From Burkholderiaceae bacterium (GTDB taxonomy: Bacteria > Pseudomonadota > Gammaproteobacteria > Burkholderiales > Burkholderiaceae_B): DNA of 58,366 bases. Location: contig JADZBO010000246.1 in assembly GCA_020851995.1 (NCBI GenBank), positions 1-58,366 on the forward strand. The letters run 5' to 3'. Shown here piece after piece: positions 9,577 through 17,781 of this stretch; positions within the stretch are counted from its first letter, which is position 1; each line of letters opens with the position of its first letter. Under the pieces are notes generated by a model. The model did no database searches, was not told where the DNA came from, and saw only the letters and a program-made list of their open reading frames with translations. The position numbers and the translations under genes are program-made.

Positions 9577-9625
9577 TCCTGCACCGGCGAAACCTGCCCG
9601 GCGTCAGGCGCTACGCAGTCGCCAA

Positions 9626-10201
9626 TTAAGCGGCGCGACGGGCGCGCGTCACCGACTTGGCAGCGTCAGCGGCATCGCTGGCGGCCTTGTACGTGGCGCT
9701 GGCAGCAGCGGTCAGGTTCTGTTCGGCGGTTTCCGCAGCTTGCTTGGCAGCCTTGGTCACTTGATCGTAGGCCGTGTTGGCTTGAGCCATCGACGACTTG
9801 ATCATCGCGACAACACTTTCCGAACCAGCCGGTGCGTTCTTCGAAAACTGCTCGATTGCGTCGCTGACGTTCTTCTTGCCTTCGGCAAGGTGGGTTTCGC
9901 TCAGCTTTGCCAGATCGGCCTGGACCGAAGCGACGATGTCATAAACATGCTTGCTGTAGGCCATTGCTTTTTCGGCAGCGGGCTGGAGCAGGTTCGAGGA
10001 CATGGCGACGGCTTCCTGGGCATCTTTGATGCCAACAGCCTTTTGCGACTTTTCCGACACTTCGTCGAGGGTAGCCTTCATGACTTTCAGGTTGAGGTCA
10101 ACCAGCTTTTCGAAACCGCTGAAAACGGAACCCTGCACGGCGACGAGCGCCTCGACAGCAGCTTTCTGGCTATTGATTACTTGTTGGGGGATGGCGGACA
10201 T
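9626..10201 (-). CDS. phaP: Phasin (polyhydroxyalkanoate granule-associated protein)
   Basis: 191 aa, Ala/Lys-rich, almost wholly helical and free of Cys and Trp, as phasins are. The phasin_2-type core spans roughly residues 5-110 (SQKAAVEALVAVQGSVFSGFEKLVDLN and following), and the C-terminus is a low-complexity Ala/Lys/Thr tail ending in RARRAA. Phasins coat PHA granules, control their size and can activate depolymerisation. ATG at 10201 has an ideal CAGGAGAAC upstream. The gene has its own strong promoter and two PhaR-like sites, described separately, which fits repression when no PHA is present. No PHA synthase gene lies in the window. Confidence 0.93.
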   Translation of the reverse strand: MSAIPQQVINSQKAAVEALVAVQGSVFSGFEKLVDLNLKVMKATLDEVSEKSQKAVGIKDAQEAVAMSSNLLQPAAEKAMAYSKHVYDIVASVQADLAKLSETHLAEGKKNVSDAIEQFSKNAPAGSESVVAMIKSSMAQANTAYDQVTKAAKQAAETAEQNLTAAASATYKAASDAADAAKSVTRARRAA

Positions 10202-10245
10202 GGTGTTCTCCTGAGTTTGGAAACTGGCGGCGAAATCACCGCGGC

Positions 10246-10257
10246 TGTATTTGTTGC
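10246..10257 (-). promoter_or_regulatory. PhaR-like operator, downstream site of phasin promoter
   Basis: The minus strand reads GCAACAAATACA, which fits the degenerate consensus GCAMMAAWTMMD that I recall for PhaR sites at the Ralstonia eutropha phasin promoter. It lies around +10 to +20 of the predicted phasin transcript, a place where a repressor would block transcription. Next to it, TGCACTGCA (10255-10263) is a small palindrome. Confidence 0.5.
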
Positions 10258-10271
10258 ACTGCACAATTCAT

Positions 10272-10299
10272 ATTGTAGGGGCAGATAATCCAATGTCAA
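10272..10299 (-). promoter_or_regulatory. Sigma-70 promoter of the phasin gene
   Basis: On the minus strand, a perfect -35 TTGACA (10299-10294), a 16-base spacer and a -10 TACAAT (10277-10272; one mismatch to TATAAT). It sits 71-98 bases upstream of the phasin start and predicts transcription from about 10265. Confidence 0.75.
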
Positions 10300-10301
10300 T
10301 A

Positions 10302-10313
10302 CTTTTTTGTTGC
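10302..10313 (-). promoter_or_regulatory. PhaR-like operator, upstream site of phasin promoter
   Basis: The minus strand reads GCAACAAAAAAG, one mismatch (A for T at position 9) from the recalled consensus GCAMMAAWTMMD. It lies immediately upstream of the -35 box, so the two sites bracket the promoter. Confidence 0.4.
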
Positions 10314-10436
10314 GTCGCACAAAAAAAACAACAACACCCTGTCCGACAAAGTTTGCCTCGTCCCCGTTAAACTTTCGTGACACTCGGCAAGATGGCACTT
10401 TGGCGGGGTACCAATCCATTCATCCGGAGACCTTCA

Positions 10437-11441
10437 ATGCGGACTGCGCACACCAACCCCATACGCCGTACCCTCGCCAGACTGGGGTCCCTGATTGCAG
10501 TCTGCTCCGCCTTCGGCCCACTCGCCGTTCAGGCGGAAACCGCAGCCCAATACCCGACCAGACCCGTGAAGATCGTGGTTGGCTTCGCGCCAGGCGGCGG
10601 CTCGGATTTTATCGCCCGCATCGTCGCCCAGAAGCTGACACAAAAGCTCGGTCAGACGGTCTTCGTCGAAAACCGGCCTGGCGCAGGCGGCAATCTGGGC
10701 GCCGAAATTGCGCTGAAGTCGCCGGGAGATGGTTACACGCTGTTTCTTGCCGCGACAAGCTACACGGTCAATGCCAATCTCTACAAGTTGCCCTTCGATC
10801 CGGTCAGGGACATCACGCCCGTCGCTCGATTGGCCAGCGGGCCGTTCATCGTAGCGGCCAATCCCAAGACCGATCTCAAAAGCCTCAAGGATTTTGTCAG
10901 TCTTGCAAAAAAGGAACCGGGCAAACTGACCTATGCCTCTGCCGGAAGCGGCAGCATCACGCACGTCGCATCCGAATACTTCATGTCCACCGCCGGCATC
11001 GAAGTACTGCACGTGCCCTACAAGGGAACTTCCCCTGCGCTTACGGACACGATCTCAGGGCAAGTCCAGATTGTCTTCGGCACGGTGGCGTCAACGCTGC
11101 CCCACGTGAAGTCCGGCAAGTTGAACGCACTCGCGGTCACAACCGGCAAGCGGCTTGCTGCGCTGCCGGATGTACCTACTGTGATGGAGTCGGGCTACCC
11201 GACGTTTGACGTCGCCGTGTGGCACGGGCTCATTGGCCCTAAAGGTATACCGAGCGACATCGTGGACAAAATCAACAAGGCCGCGCGCGAGGCCCTCGGA
11301 ACACCGGAAATGGCGGAGCAACTGGCTTCTGACGGACTGACGGCCGCCGGCGACACACCTGCCGAATTCGGCGCCCTGATCGCTGAGGAGGTCACCCGCT
11401 GGGGTCATCTCGTCAAGGCAAGAAACATTACGCTGAAATAG
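10437..11441 (+). CDS. Bug-family (TctC) periplasmic tricarboxylate-transporter substrate-binding protein
   Basis: 334 aa. Residues 1-32 are a signal peptide ending at VQAE. The mature protein begins with YPTRPVKIVVGFAPGGGSDFIARIVAQ, the Bug signature in which the backbone after FAPGG grips a carboxylate of the ligand. Further family motifs are ENRPGAGGNLGAE and LNALAVTTGKRLAALPDVPTV. ATG at 10437 is preferred because CCGGAGACC precedes it and it gives a compact signal; an upstream in-frame ATG at 10377 adds non-signal residues. No TctA/TctB membrane genes are nearby, the usual orphan state of this large family in Burkholderiales. The ligand is unknown. Confidence 0.93.
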   Translation: MRTAHTNPIRRTLARLGSLIAVCSAFGPLAVQAETAAQYPTRPVKIVVGFAPGGGSDFIARIVAQKLTQKLGQTVFVENRPGAGGNLGAEIALKSPGDGYTLFLAATSYTVNANLYKLPFDPVRDITPVARLASGPFIVAANPKTDLKSLKDFVSLAKKEPGKLTYASAGSGSITHVASEYFMSTAGIEVLHVPYKGTSPALTDTISGQVQIVFGTVASTLPHVKSGKLNALAVTTGKRLAALPDVPTVMESGYPTFDVAVWHGLIGPKGIPSDIVDKINKAAREALGTPEMAEQLASDGLTAAGDTPAEFGALIAEEVTRWGHLVKARNITLK

Positions 11442-11469
11442 CCGTCCCCATCAGGCGGACACAGCTTAT

Positions 11470-11538
11470 CCGATCAGTCGGATAGGGCCCTTCCGATCAG
11501 TCGGACAGGGCCTTTCCGATCAGGCTGGAAGGGCCTGG
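11470..11538. repeat. 23-bp tandem repeat, three copies, containing a palindrome
   Basis: Copies start at 11470, 11493 and 11516, each opening with CCGATCAG and ending in GGGCC plus 2-3 bases. Copies one and two are nearly identical; copy three is more diverged and covers the end of the IclR gene. Copy one contains TATCCGA-TCAG-TCGGATA (from 11468), a 7-bp stem with a 4-base loop. The array lies between the converging Bug and IclR genes and may act as a terminator, but there is no T-tract. Confidence 0.85.
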
Positions 11539-12359
11539 TCCTGGCTTTGCACCGGGGCCTCATAGCCAAGCGCTTCCGAAATGCCGCGGGCGGTGGATAC
11601 CAGTTGGGATATCCACTCGTCCTGCAAGCGCTCAGCAGGCGCCGAGATCGACAATCCGGCCACCAGTTTGCCCGTGTCATCGTAAATTCCGGCCGCGATG
11701 CAGCGAACCCCCACCTCAAGCTCTTCGTTGTCACGCGCGTAACCGTGGCGACGCACCAGCGCAAGCTCTCGCTCGAGCTTATCGAACTGGGTAATGCTGT
11801 TACGCGTGTTTCCGGCAAGGCCGGTGCGCGTGGCGTAGGCCCGCACCTGGCGCGGATCCGCGGCACACAGAAAAAGCTTGCCCGTTGAAGTCAGGTGCAA
11901 CGGCGCACGGCCGCCGATCGCCCGAACGACTTGCATGCCGGAGCGCTCGCTCCAGGCACGGTCGATATAGACAATTTCGTCACCCTGTTGCACCGACAGG
12001 TTGACCGTCTGCCCGGTCAGTTTGTGGAGGCCGCGCATCGCGTCAATGGCCGCCTCGCGCACGTTCAGACGACCCTTGACGAGCGAACCGAGTTCCAGCA
12101 AGCGCATGCCGAGCTGATAGAGTCCGTTGTCGACCCGCTCCACATAGCGACCGACCACCATGTCGTTCAGAATGCGATGCGCCGTCGACGGATGCAGGCC
12201 CGTCGTGTGCGAAAGTTGCTTCAGTGTGACTGGCTCGGCCTGCGCAGCCAACGCGTCAAGCAGGTTGGTGGCGCGCTCGAGCACTTGAATAGCCATGCCG
12301 GAACTTGCGGACTCTGTCGCGGCGGTGCCAGACGAATCGGGATCGGATAGACGTGACAT
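11520..12359 (-). CDS. IclR-family transcriptional regulator
   Basis: 279 aa. The N-terminal winged helix (about residues 25-85) contains VTLKQLSHTTGLHPSTAHRIL, with the helix-turn-helix in the usual IclR place. The C-terminal effector domain follows (about 100-270), with GGRAPLHLTSTGKLFL and the conserved Cys/Gly pattern near VGVRCIAAGI. IclR proteins usually sense small organic acids or aromatics. The start at 12359 is the family-length choice, but the first 20 residues are poorly ordered and a later start is possible. A long inverted repeat upstream suggests self-regulation. The convergent Bug gene or other unlinked genes could be targets. Confidence 0.9.
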   Translation of the reverse strand: MSRLSDPDSSGTAATESASSGMAIQVLERATNLLDALAAQAEPVTLKQLSHTTGLHPSTAHRILNDMVVGRYVERVDNGLYQLGMRLLELGSLVKGRLNVREAAIDAMRGLHKLTGQTVNLSVQQGDEIVYIDRAWSERSGMQVVRAIGGRAPLHLTSTGKLFLCAADPRQVRAYATRTGLAGNTRNSITQFDKLERELALVRRHGYARDNEELEVGVRCIAAGIYDDTGKLVAGLSISAPAERLQDEWISQLVSTARGISEALGYEAPVQSQDQALPA

Positions 12360-12377
12360 GGGATCTGGAACTCAGTG

Positions 12378-12414
12378 AGAATCTGATTTGCCGCATTGCA
12401 GCAAATGAGATTCT
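12378..12414. promoter_or_regulatory. Long inverted repeat upstream of the iclR-type gene (probable operator)
   Basis: Arms AGAATCTGATTTGC (12378-12391) and GCAAATGAGATTCT (12401-12414) are inverted copies matching at 13 of 14 positions around a 9-base spacer. The element is 19 bases upstream of the IclR start and overlaps the likely -10 region (TAGAAT on the minus strand). This is a normal arrangement for IclR autorepression. Confidence 0.6.
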
Positions 12415-12451
12415 ATCCCATATTATGAAATTACAAAGGCAGGGTATTCCC

Positions 12452-13267
12452 TTACTTCCCGGGTGATTCAAACTGAGCGCCGAGGCGCAGCGCCTCCGAG
12501 CGCAGAAATTCAAGTGCCTGGGCACAGGCACCTGCATCTTCGCCTTTTACGCCAAGCTCGATATGCGGACTGGCACCATCCTCCCCCACTGAAGGCAGGC
12601 TGAAGGCCTTCACGCCAGGCCATTTCTGCTCAAGCGCCTCCAGCGCCGGCGTGATTCGCGATTCAGGCATCGCATACACAATGAAGGAATGCTCAATGTG
12701 CTCGGTCGTGTGATGCAGGTGCCTGTAACGGGTATCAAGTGTCCATTCGAGCATCGGCCATGCCATGACCGGGAATCCCGGCACGAACGTGTGGCGTTCG
12801 ACAAAAAAACCGGGAATCCGGTTGTAGGGATTCGGAACAATTTCACAGCCCGTCGGCAACACGCCCATCTGCAGGCGTTGCTGATTTTCGGGGGTGCTCA
12901 TATCGGGCGACCCCACACCCTTGGCCACCTGGTCCATGACACGCAGGCGAATCTGCTCCGCTGCCTCTGGATGCAAAACCATCGGGCGGCCGAGCGCTGC
13001 CGCTGCAGCCTGCCGCGTGTGATCGTCGGGGGTTGCGCCAATGCCGCCGCAACTGAAAACGATATCACCGCTGGCAAAGCTGCGTTGCAGCGCTTGCGTG
13101 AGCGCATCGCGATCGTCGGAAAGAAACTGCGCCCACGAAAGTTGCAGCCCGCGGGCGCTGAGCATCTCGATGACTTTGGAAAAATGCTTGTCCTGGCGGC
13201 GGCCAGAGAGAATCTCGTCGCCGACGATGATCAGGCCGAAGCGGGCATTGACCTGGGGTGAAGTCAT
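12452..13267 (-). CDS. CinA-like molybdopterin-binding domain protein
   Basis: 271 aa. The first 170 residues are the MoaB/MogA-type (MoCF_biosynth) domain found at the N-terminus of CinA: LIIVGDEILSGRRQDKHF, DIVFSCGGIGATPDDHTRQ and GFPVMAWPML. The C-terminal nicotinamide-nucleotide amidase domain of full CinA is absent, which is the normal stand-alone form in betaproteobacteria. Its role is unproven; related domains bind molybdopterin or hydrolyse ADP-ribose. Start ATG at 13267. The IclR gene lies 92 bases downstream on the same strand with its own promoter features, so the two need not be an operon. Confidence 0.88.
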   Translation of the reverse strand: MTSPQVNARFGLIIVGDEILSGRRQDKHFSKVIEMLSARGLQLSWAQFLSDDRDALTQALQRSFASGDIVFSCGGIGATPDDHTRQAAAAALGRPMVLHPEAAEQIRLRVMDQVAKGVGSPDMSTPENQQRLQMGVLPTGCEIVPNPYNRIPGFFVERHTFVPGFPVMAWPMLEWTLDTRYRHLHHTTEHIEHSFIVYAMPESRITPALEALEQKWPGVKAFSLPSVGEDGASPHIELGVKGEDAGACAQALEFLRSEALRLGAQFESPGK

Positions 13268-13358
13268 GTGAAATCCAGAAAACGAAAGTTGTACAAGCGC
13301 GAAGCCGCCATTTCAGCACAAAATCCGGACGCCAGCCTCCGTGCCTGACGCCAGGCGC

Positions 13359-14177
13359 TCAGGCACTCCCGTGCTGCTGCGCTCTCAGACGTGCCAGGGC
13401 TCCAAGACCGAAGTGCGTATAGACAAGGCCTGAAAATACCGGCAGAAAAATCCACGCGGGCGGAATCAGGTTGATCAGCGCACAGATCAGCCCGATCATC
13501 CAGAAGGCCGTTCCGTGACGCTCCAGCAGGAGTTTCCGTTCTGCCGGACTGGCATGTTCGACGATGGCATCAATGCGCATCATGCGCGAAAAGGCGAACG
13601 TCCACCAGAAGACGGACACAAACAACCCAAGGGGCGGCACAAGCCACAGTGGCAGAGTCACCAGCCAGCCCAGCGTGAACAGAATACTGACCCAGACCGC
13701 GTTCCAGAGACTCACCACGAAACTGTTGCGCCCTTCTCGCCTGAGACCCGCGTAGGTCGTGGACGAAAGGTGTGAAATGACGATCGGCATCACGCAGACT
13801 GCGGCGACGGCAAGCCCGAGTATGCCGGACACCGGCAACAGGATGACCACCGAGGTGATCGGCAGAATCCACACCTTCAGGCTGAGCAGCGAGAACAATC
13901 CGAGCGATACCAGCCACTGATCCGCCTGAAGCACCAAAGCCGATTCGGTCAGTTGCTGATCCAGCCACGTCGTCAGGGGCCCGAGCGCGACCAGCAACAA
14001 CACGATCGCGCCGACGAACATAATCAGAAAAGGCAGCAGCATCGCGAACAGCATGCGCGGGTGCAACTGCGACTTCACGGCTCGCCCAAAAGCTTGTGTT
14101 ACGCCGTCAAGCCCGAGGGAATTCGAGACAGGGGCGTTCCCGGGGATTGGGGCGGCAACAGGAGGAAATTCACGCAT
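13359..14177 (-). CDS. EI24-domain (CysZ-like) integral membrane protein
   Basis: 272 aa. Several long hydrophobic segments lie at about residues 45-75, 95-150, 180-215 and 230-260. The pattern and the sequence NAVWVSILFTLGWLVTLPLW match the EI24/CysZ family. CysZ itself imports sulfate, but betaproteobacterial EI24 proteins without cys-gene neighbours have no proven function. The ATG at 14177 is preferred over a TTG at 14204 because it gives a normal start codon; neither has a convincing Shine-Dalgarno. Divergent from the thioredoxin-like gene across 66 bases. Confidence 0.82.
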   Translation of the reverse strand: MREFPPVAAPIPGNAPVSNSLGLDGVTQAFGRAVKSQLHPRMLFAMLLPFLIMFVGAIVLLLVALGPLTTWLDQQLTESALVLQADQWLVSLGLFSLLSLKVWILPITSVVILLPVSGILGLAVAAVCVMPIVISHLSSTTYAGLRREGRNSFVVSLWNAVWVSILFTLGWLVTLPLWLVPPLGLFVSVFWWTFAFSRMMRIDAIVEHASPAERKLLLERHGTAFWMIGLICALINLIPPAWIFLPVFSGLVYTHFGLGALARLRAQQHGSA

Positions 14178-14243
14178 CTGAGCGCATCCATGCGAGGGAA
14201 CCAAGAGCAGCTATCATAGACAAACCTGACTGATTCTGCCGAT

Positions 14244-14633
14244 ATGACCACGTTCAAACCCGGAGCACGCGAATTGGCCGACCGACTTCGGCCACAAGAC
14301 GCAACGCTTGTCATCTGCTTTTGCGCCGCTTGGTGCGACACCTGCAAACAGTACGAACCCAGGATGGACGCGCTCTCGTCGCGCCATCCGGACATCAGCT
14401 TTGTCTGGGCCGATATTGAAGATTATCCGGACCTGGTGGGCGACGAAGATATTGAAAATTTTCCCACGATCCTGATTCAGCATGGCGATACGGTTCGGTT
14501 CCTGGGTACGGTGCTACCGCATCCGGAGCATCTGGACAGGCTGATTGAAGCGATGCGATCCCCCGGCAAACCTCAGCAAACCGCATTGCCGGATGTACGG
14601 GGACTGCTGCGGGAAATGGCGCAAGCGGATTGA
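14244..14633 (+). CDS. Thioredoxin-family protein
   Basis: 129 aa, cytoplasmic, no signal peptide. Thioredoxin fold with the redox motif WCDTC (C31 and C34) and the cis-Pro in NFPTIL. The classical thioredoxin motif is WCGPC, so the active site differs and the reduction potential may too. DIEDYPDLVGDEDIENFPT matches the beta3-alpha3 part of the fold. A stand-alone gene divergent from EI24. It is not trxA, which would be shorter with WCGPC; a disulfide reductase or monitoring role is inferred. Confidence 0.85.
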   Translation: MTTFKPGARELADRLRPQDATLVICFCAAWCDTCKQYEPRMDALSSRHPDISFVWADIEDYPDLVGDEDIENFPTILIQHGDTVRFLGTVLPHPEHLDRLIEAMRSPGKPQQTALPDVRGLLREMAQAD

Positions 14634-14777
14634 TACGCCGCCAGGCAATCGGCGCGCAACCGACGGCGCAGCGACACCGCGTGTCGGGCCGGCGCAGGGG
14701 CGGCGCAACAGCACACCAGACGCGGCCATGACATCCACGCGACCTCTTTGAGGGCCACGCAGTGTGCAGGATAGACC

Positions 14778-16235
14778 TCAGTCCGGTTTTTTGGTCTGCC
14801 CGCCGAGCAAAAGCCCAACGCCGCGCCGAGCTGCCGCGGGTTTCGGGGCCCCGGGCGCCTGCGGTGCGGGCGCGTTCGCAGCCTGGGGCTCGTAGGGTTT
14901 GAGAAAAAATTCATCGACCGGCTTCGAAGGTGCCGTGTAACGGCTGGGACGCACGGCACGTTCCGGACGGGGTTCGTGACGATCATGACGCTCGCGGCTA
15001 TGTTCCCGGCGCGCGCGTGGGTCGTCAAGCTCATGCGTGCGCGCGATCAACTCGCCGGGCACTTGCAGGGTCTCCCGCGGAATCGGTTTGCGGGTGAGCT
15101 TCTCGATGTCCTCCAGGTAGCGCTCTTCAGCGGGCGAAAACAGCGAGATCGCCTCGCCGGATGCGCCGGCGCGCCCGGTGCGCCCGATCCGGTGCACATA
15201 ATCTTCGGCGTTGTGGGGCAGATCGTAGTTGATGACACAGGGAATGCCCGCAACATCCAGCCCGCGCGCTGCGACGTCAGTCGCCACCAGTACCTCAAGC
15301 TCTCCCGCCTTGAAGGCATCAAGCGCCTTCATGCGGTCTGCCTGGCTCTTGTCACCGTGGATCGACTCCGCGCGAACACCATCGCGCTCAAGCTGGCGGG
15401 CAAGCCGCCCAGTGCCGATTTTGGTATTGGAAAATACGATCACCTGATTCAGACCGCGCGACTTGACCAGATGCACCACGGCCGCACGCTTGGCATCGCC
15501 GGACATCTGATAAGCCACCTGTGTCACCGTCTCGGCGGTTGCATTGCGCCTCGCAACTTCGACCTCGATCGGGTCCTTCAGATAGGTGCGCGCCAACTTG
15601 CGGATTTCGTTACTGAAGGTCGCAGAAAACAGCAGCGTCTGCCGTTGCTGCGGCAATAGACGCATGATGCGGTCGAGATCGGGCAAAAATCCCATATCGA
15701 GCATGCGATCGGCTTCGTCAAGGACCAGAATACCCACCTGACCAAGGTTGACGTTACGTTGTTCGACGTGATCGAGCAGTCGCCCCGGCGTCGCGATCAG
15801 GACTTCGCAACCCGTGCGCAGCGCTTCCTTCTGGGGGCCGATGTCGATACCGCCAAACACGACTGCCGAACGGAGTGGCGTGAGCTTGCCGTAGCGCTTG
15901 ACGCTTTCTGCCACCTGATCCGCAAGTTCGCGCGTGGGCGTGAGGATCAGTGCGCGCACAGGATGGCGAGCCGGCGATGCGCTGGAGTTGGCCACCGGCA
16001 TCAGACGATGCAGGATCGGCAGCGTGAAGGCCGCGGTTTTGCCTGTACCGGTCTGGGCCGCGCCCATCACATCCCTGCCCTGCATGATCAGTGGCACGGC
16101 CTGAGCCTGAATCGGCGTCGGTATGGTGTAGCCCGTATCAATGACGGCCTGCAGCAGTTGCGGGTGCAGTTCGATCTCGGCGAATGTGGTCGGACCGGCC
16201 AGGGGGCTTTCAGTAGTTTGAGTGTTTGAAGTCAT
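14778..16235 (-). CDS. rhlE: DEAD-box ATP-dependent RNA helicase RhlE-like
   Basis: 485 aa. All helicase motifs are present in order: Q motif (FAEIELHPQLLQAVIDTGY with PIQAQAVP), motif I AQTGTGKTAAF, Ia PTRELADQV, Ib TPGRLLDHV, II VLDEADRML, III SATFS, IV VIFSNTK, V ATDVAARGLD, and VI HRIGRTGRAG. The tail from about residue 385 is Arg/His/Pro-rich and disordered, as in RhlE proteins that help ribosome assembly and RNA turnover. Start ATG at 16235. It stands alone, and 144 bases of GC-rich sequence without a clear terminator follow it toward the thioredoxin gene. Confidence 0.93.
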   Translation of the reverse strand: MTSNTQTTESPLAGPTTFAEIELHPQLLQAVIDTGYTIPTPIQAQAVPLIMQGRDVMGAAQTGTGKTAAFTLPILHRLMPVANSSASPARHPVRALILTPTRELADQVAESVKRYGKLTPLRSAVVFGGIDIGPQKEALRTGCEVLIATPGRLLDHVEQRNVNLGQVGILVLDEADRMLDMGFLPDLDRIMRLLPQQRQTLLFSATFSNEIRKLARTYLKDPIEVEVARRNATAETVTQVAYQMSGDAKRAAVVHLVKSRGLNQVIVFSNTKIGTGRLARQLERDGVRAESIHGDKSQADRMKALDAFKAGELEVLVATDVAARGLDVAGIPCVINYDLPHNAEDYVHRIGRTGRAGASGEAISLFSPAEERYLEDIEKLTRKPIPRETLQVPGELIARTHELDDPRARREHSRERHDRHEPRPERAVRPSRYTAPSKPVDEFFLKPYEPQAANAPAPQAPGAPKPAAARRGVGLLLGGQTKKPD

Positions 16236-16323
16236 TGAAATGTTTGATAATTCAGCCCCAAGTGTACCGCAGGACCGCGATTAGGCTAGGGATTGCCCTA
16301 GGCAGGCGTGGCCGGCGATCCGG

Positions 16324-16653
16324 CTAACCGTTTGCAATCCATTGCAGAGCCCAGAGGGTCAGCATGCCACTTGCGATCAGCAAAACTGCGTTGCGGCGGT
16401 ACTGAAACACAACAATTGCAACAGCCGCGGCGATGAGTTTGGGGTCGAATTCGGGCGTTTGGGGATAGTTCCAGGGCAGGATTTCGGGCACGATGATTGC
16501 AGTCAGCGCCGCCAGCGGCGCAAAGCGCAGAGCCTGGCGCACACGGTCGGGAAACGGGATGTGATGGCCAAGCAGAAAATAGCCCGCGCGGGTGATCAGG
16601 CTGCAAAGCGACAGCAACAGGATACCGGCATAGACGTACAGATCGTCGGTCAT
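16324..16653 (-). CDS. azlD: AzlD-family branched-chain amino acid export subunit
   Basis: 109 aa with four predicted membrane segments. The sequence ITRAGYFLLG near the N-terminus and the ALRFAPLAALTAIIVPEIL block are typical of the small AzlD subunit that partners AzlC in branched-chain amino acid export (BrnFE-like). ATG at 16653 overlaps the azlC stop in an ATGA, a clear sign of coupled translation. Confidence 0.9.
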   Translation of the reverse strand: MTDDLYVYAGILLLSLCSLITRAGYFLLGHHIPFPDRVRQALRFAPLAALTAIIVPEILPWNYPQTPEFDPKLIAAAVAIVVFQYRRNAVLLIASGMLTLWALQWIANG

Positions 16654-17399
16654 GGCCGCCCCCTCGAATCGCTGGCCTGCTCGGCCCACATGCCGACGCC
16701 GATCCCGGCAACGACGGCTGCCAGCAGCCCCAGGCGCAAGGGCAATGGTTGCGCGATCCAGGCAACCACAGCGGCGGCCATCACTGAAAGCAGCATCGGT
16801 CGGGCACGCACATGCGGCAACACCATTGCGGTGAGCGCCAGCGTTGCTGCGAACCCGAGCGACCAGCTTGGCGGAACCCGCGCGCCCAGCGCGATACCCG
16901 TCACGGAAGTGACCTGCCAGACGATCCAGGAAGGCACAATCGTGCCGAGGTAATACCAGCGCTGCTCTCGGGTTCCCTTGACCTGGGCGTCGGCGTAGCG
17001 GGGCATGAAGACGACAAAGGCGACGTCGACCGTGAGGAACCCGAGCAGCAGGCGCTTGGGCCATGACAAGGCGCGGAAGAAGGGATGCAGGGCGGCACCG
17101 AAAATCACGAACCTCAGGTTGACCACGAAACCGGCGACAAAAATAAGCCAGAGCGGCGCGCCGGCCATAATCAGCGGCAGCGCCGTCAACTGCGCGGAGC
17201 CAGCATAGACCAGCAGCGACATGGTGACCGCGGCACTTTGCGTCAGGCCGCCGTTGACCATGGCCACGCCCGTGACGAGCCCCCAGACCGAAAGTGCGAC
17301 CAGGCCCGGCGCAACCGCTTTAAGACCGCGTACGAAGGCCTCGCGTTGCTCGGCCCGCACGTCGGTGGAGACAGCAGAATCAGGGCGCAATCCGGACAA
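16650..17399 (-). CDS. azlC: AzlC-family branched-chain amino acid permease
   Basis: 249 aa, about seven membrane segments. The N-terminal GLKAVAPGLVALSVWGLVTG and YAGSAQLTALPLI are conserved AzlC features. Together with AzlD it forms an exporter for branched-chain or related amino acids. The start is uncertain: TTG at 17399 is the only start codon after the in-frame stop apart from a GTG thirteen codons on, and neither has a strong ribosome-binding site. Residues 1-20 are hydrophilic and not conserved. The downstream azlD overlaps by four bases. Confidence 0.88.
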   Translation of the reverse strand: MSGLRPDSAVSTDVRAEQREAFVRGLKAVAPGLVALSVWGLVTGVAMVNGGLTQSAAVTMSLLVYAGSAQLTALPLIMAGAPLWLIFVAGFVVNLRFVIFGAALHPFFRALSWPKRLLLGFLTVDVAFVVFMPRYADAQVKGTREQRWYYLGTIVPSWIVWQVTSVTGIALGARVPPSWSLGFAATLALTAMVLPHVRARPMLLSVMAAAVVAWIAQPLPLRLGLLAAVVAGIGVGMWAEQASDSRGRP

Positions 17400-17557
17400 A
17401 GCCGCACCCGTGGATCAATGAAACCAGCACTTCGACACCCGATCGACGGCAACGGTGATGTTCCGGCGCACGATAGCAAGGAAAAATTAATACGCGCCAT
17501 TGTAGACTGCCCTCAGGATACAATGCCCCACCGACATTCACACCTCAGAGACTCACC

Positions 17558-17773
17558 ATGAATGCTGCAGCAACAGGCGAAAACGGCAACGACCAGACCA
17601 GCGTCCAGGTCGATGCAGGCGACCTTCCCCTGCACTGCCCTGGCGCGCGCGCGCCGCTCTGGAGCATGCACCCGCGCGTCTACCTTGACGTCGCAAAAAC
17701 CGGGTCGGTCAGTTGCCCGTATTGCGGTACGCAATACAAGCTCGCTGCAGGCACCGTCGTGCATGGTCACTGA
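17558..17773 (+). CDS. CHCC zinc-finger protein (NDUFS6-like)
   Basis: 71 aa. The C-terminal half holds the CHCC zinc site with C27, H38, C53 and C56 (LHCPG, SMHPRVYL and SCPYCGTQY). This matches the small zinc-finger family related to the NDUFS6 subunit of complex I that is common in alpha- and betaproteobacteria. No complex I genes are in the window and the function of stand-alone members is not settled. Start ATG at 17558. It precedes an NTF2-like gene by eight bases and the YheT gene beyond it, and the three probably form an operon. Confidence 0.85.
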   Translation: MNAAATGENGNDQTSVQVDAGDLPLHCPGARAPLWSMHPRVYLDVAKTGSVSCPYCGTQYKLAAGTVVHGH

Positions 17774-17781
17774 CGCTTCGC

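Noticed and set aside
13341-13366. GTGCCTGA/TCAGGCAC hairpin at the end of the EI24 gene
   Set aside because: It overlaps the stop codon and has no T-tract; it may be only coding and GC bias.
16324-17064. Long reading of azlD starting at 17064
   Set aside because: The extra N-terminus overlaps azlC out of frame; the ATG at 16653, overlapping the azlC stop, is the natural start.
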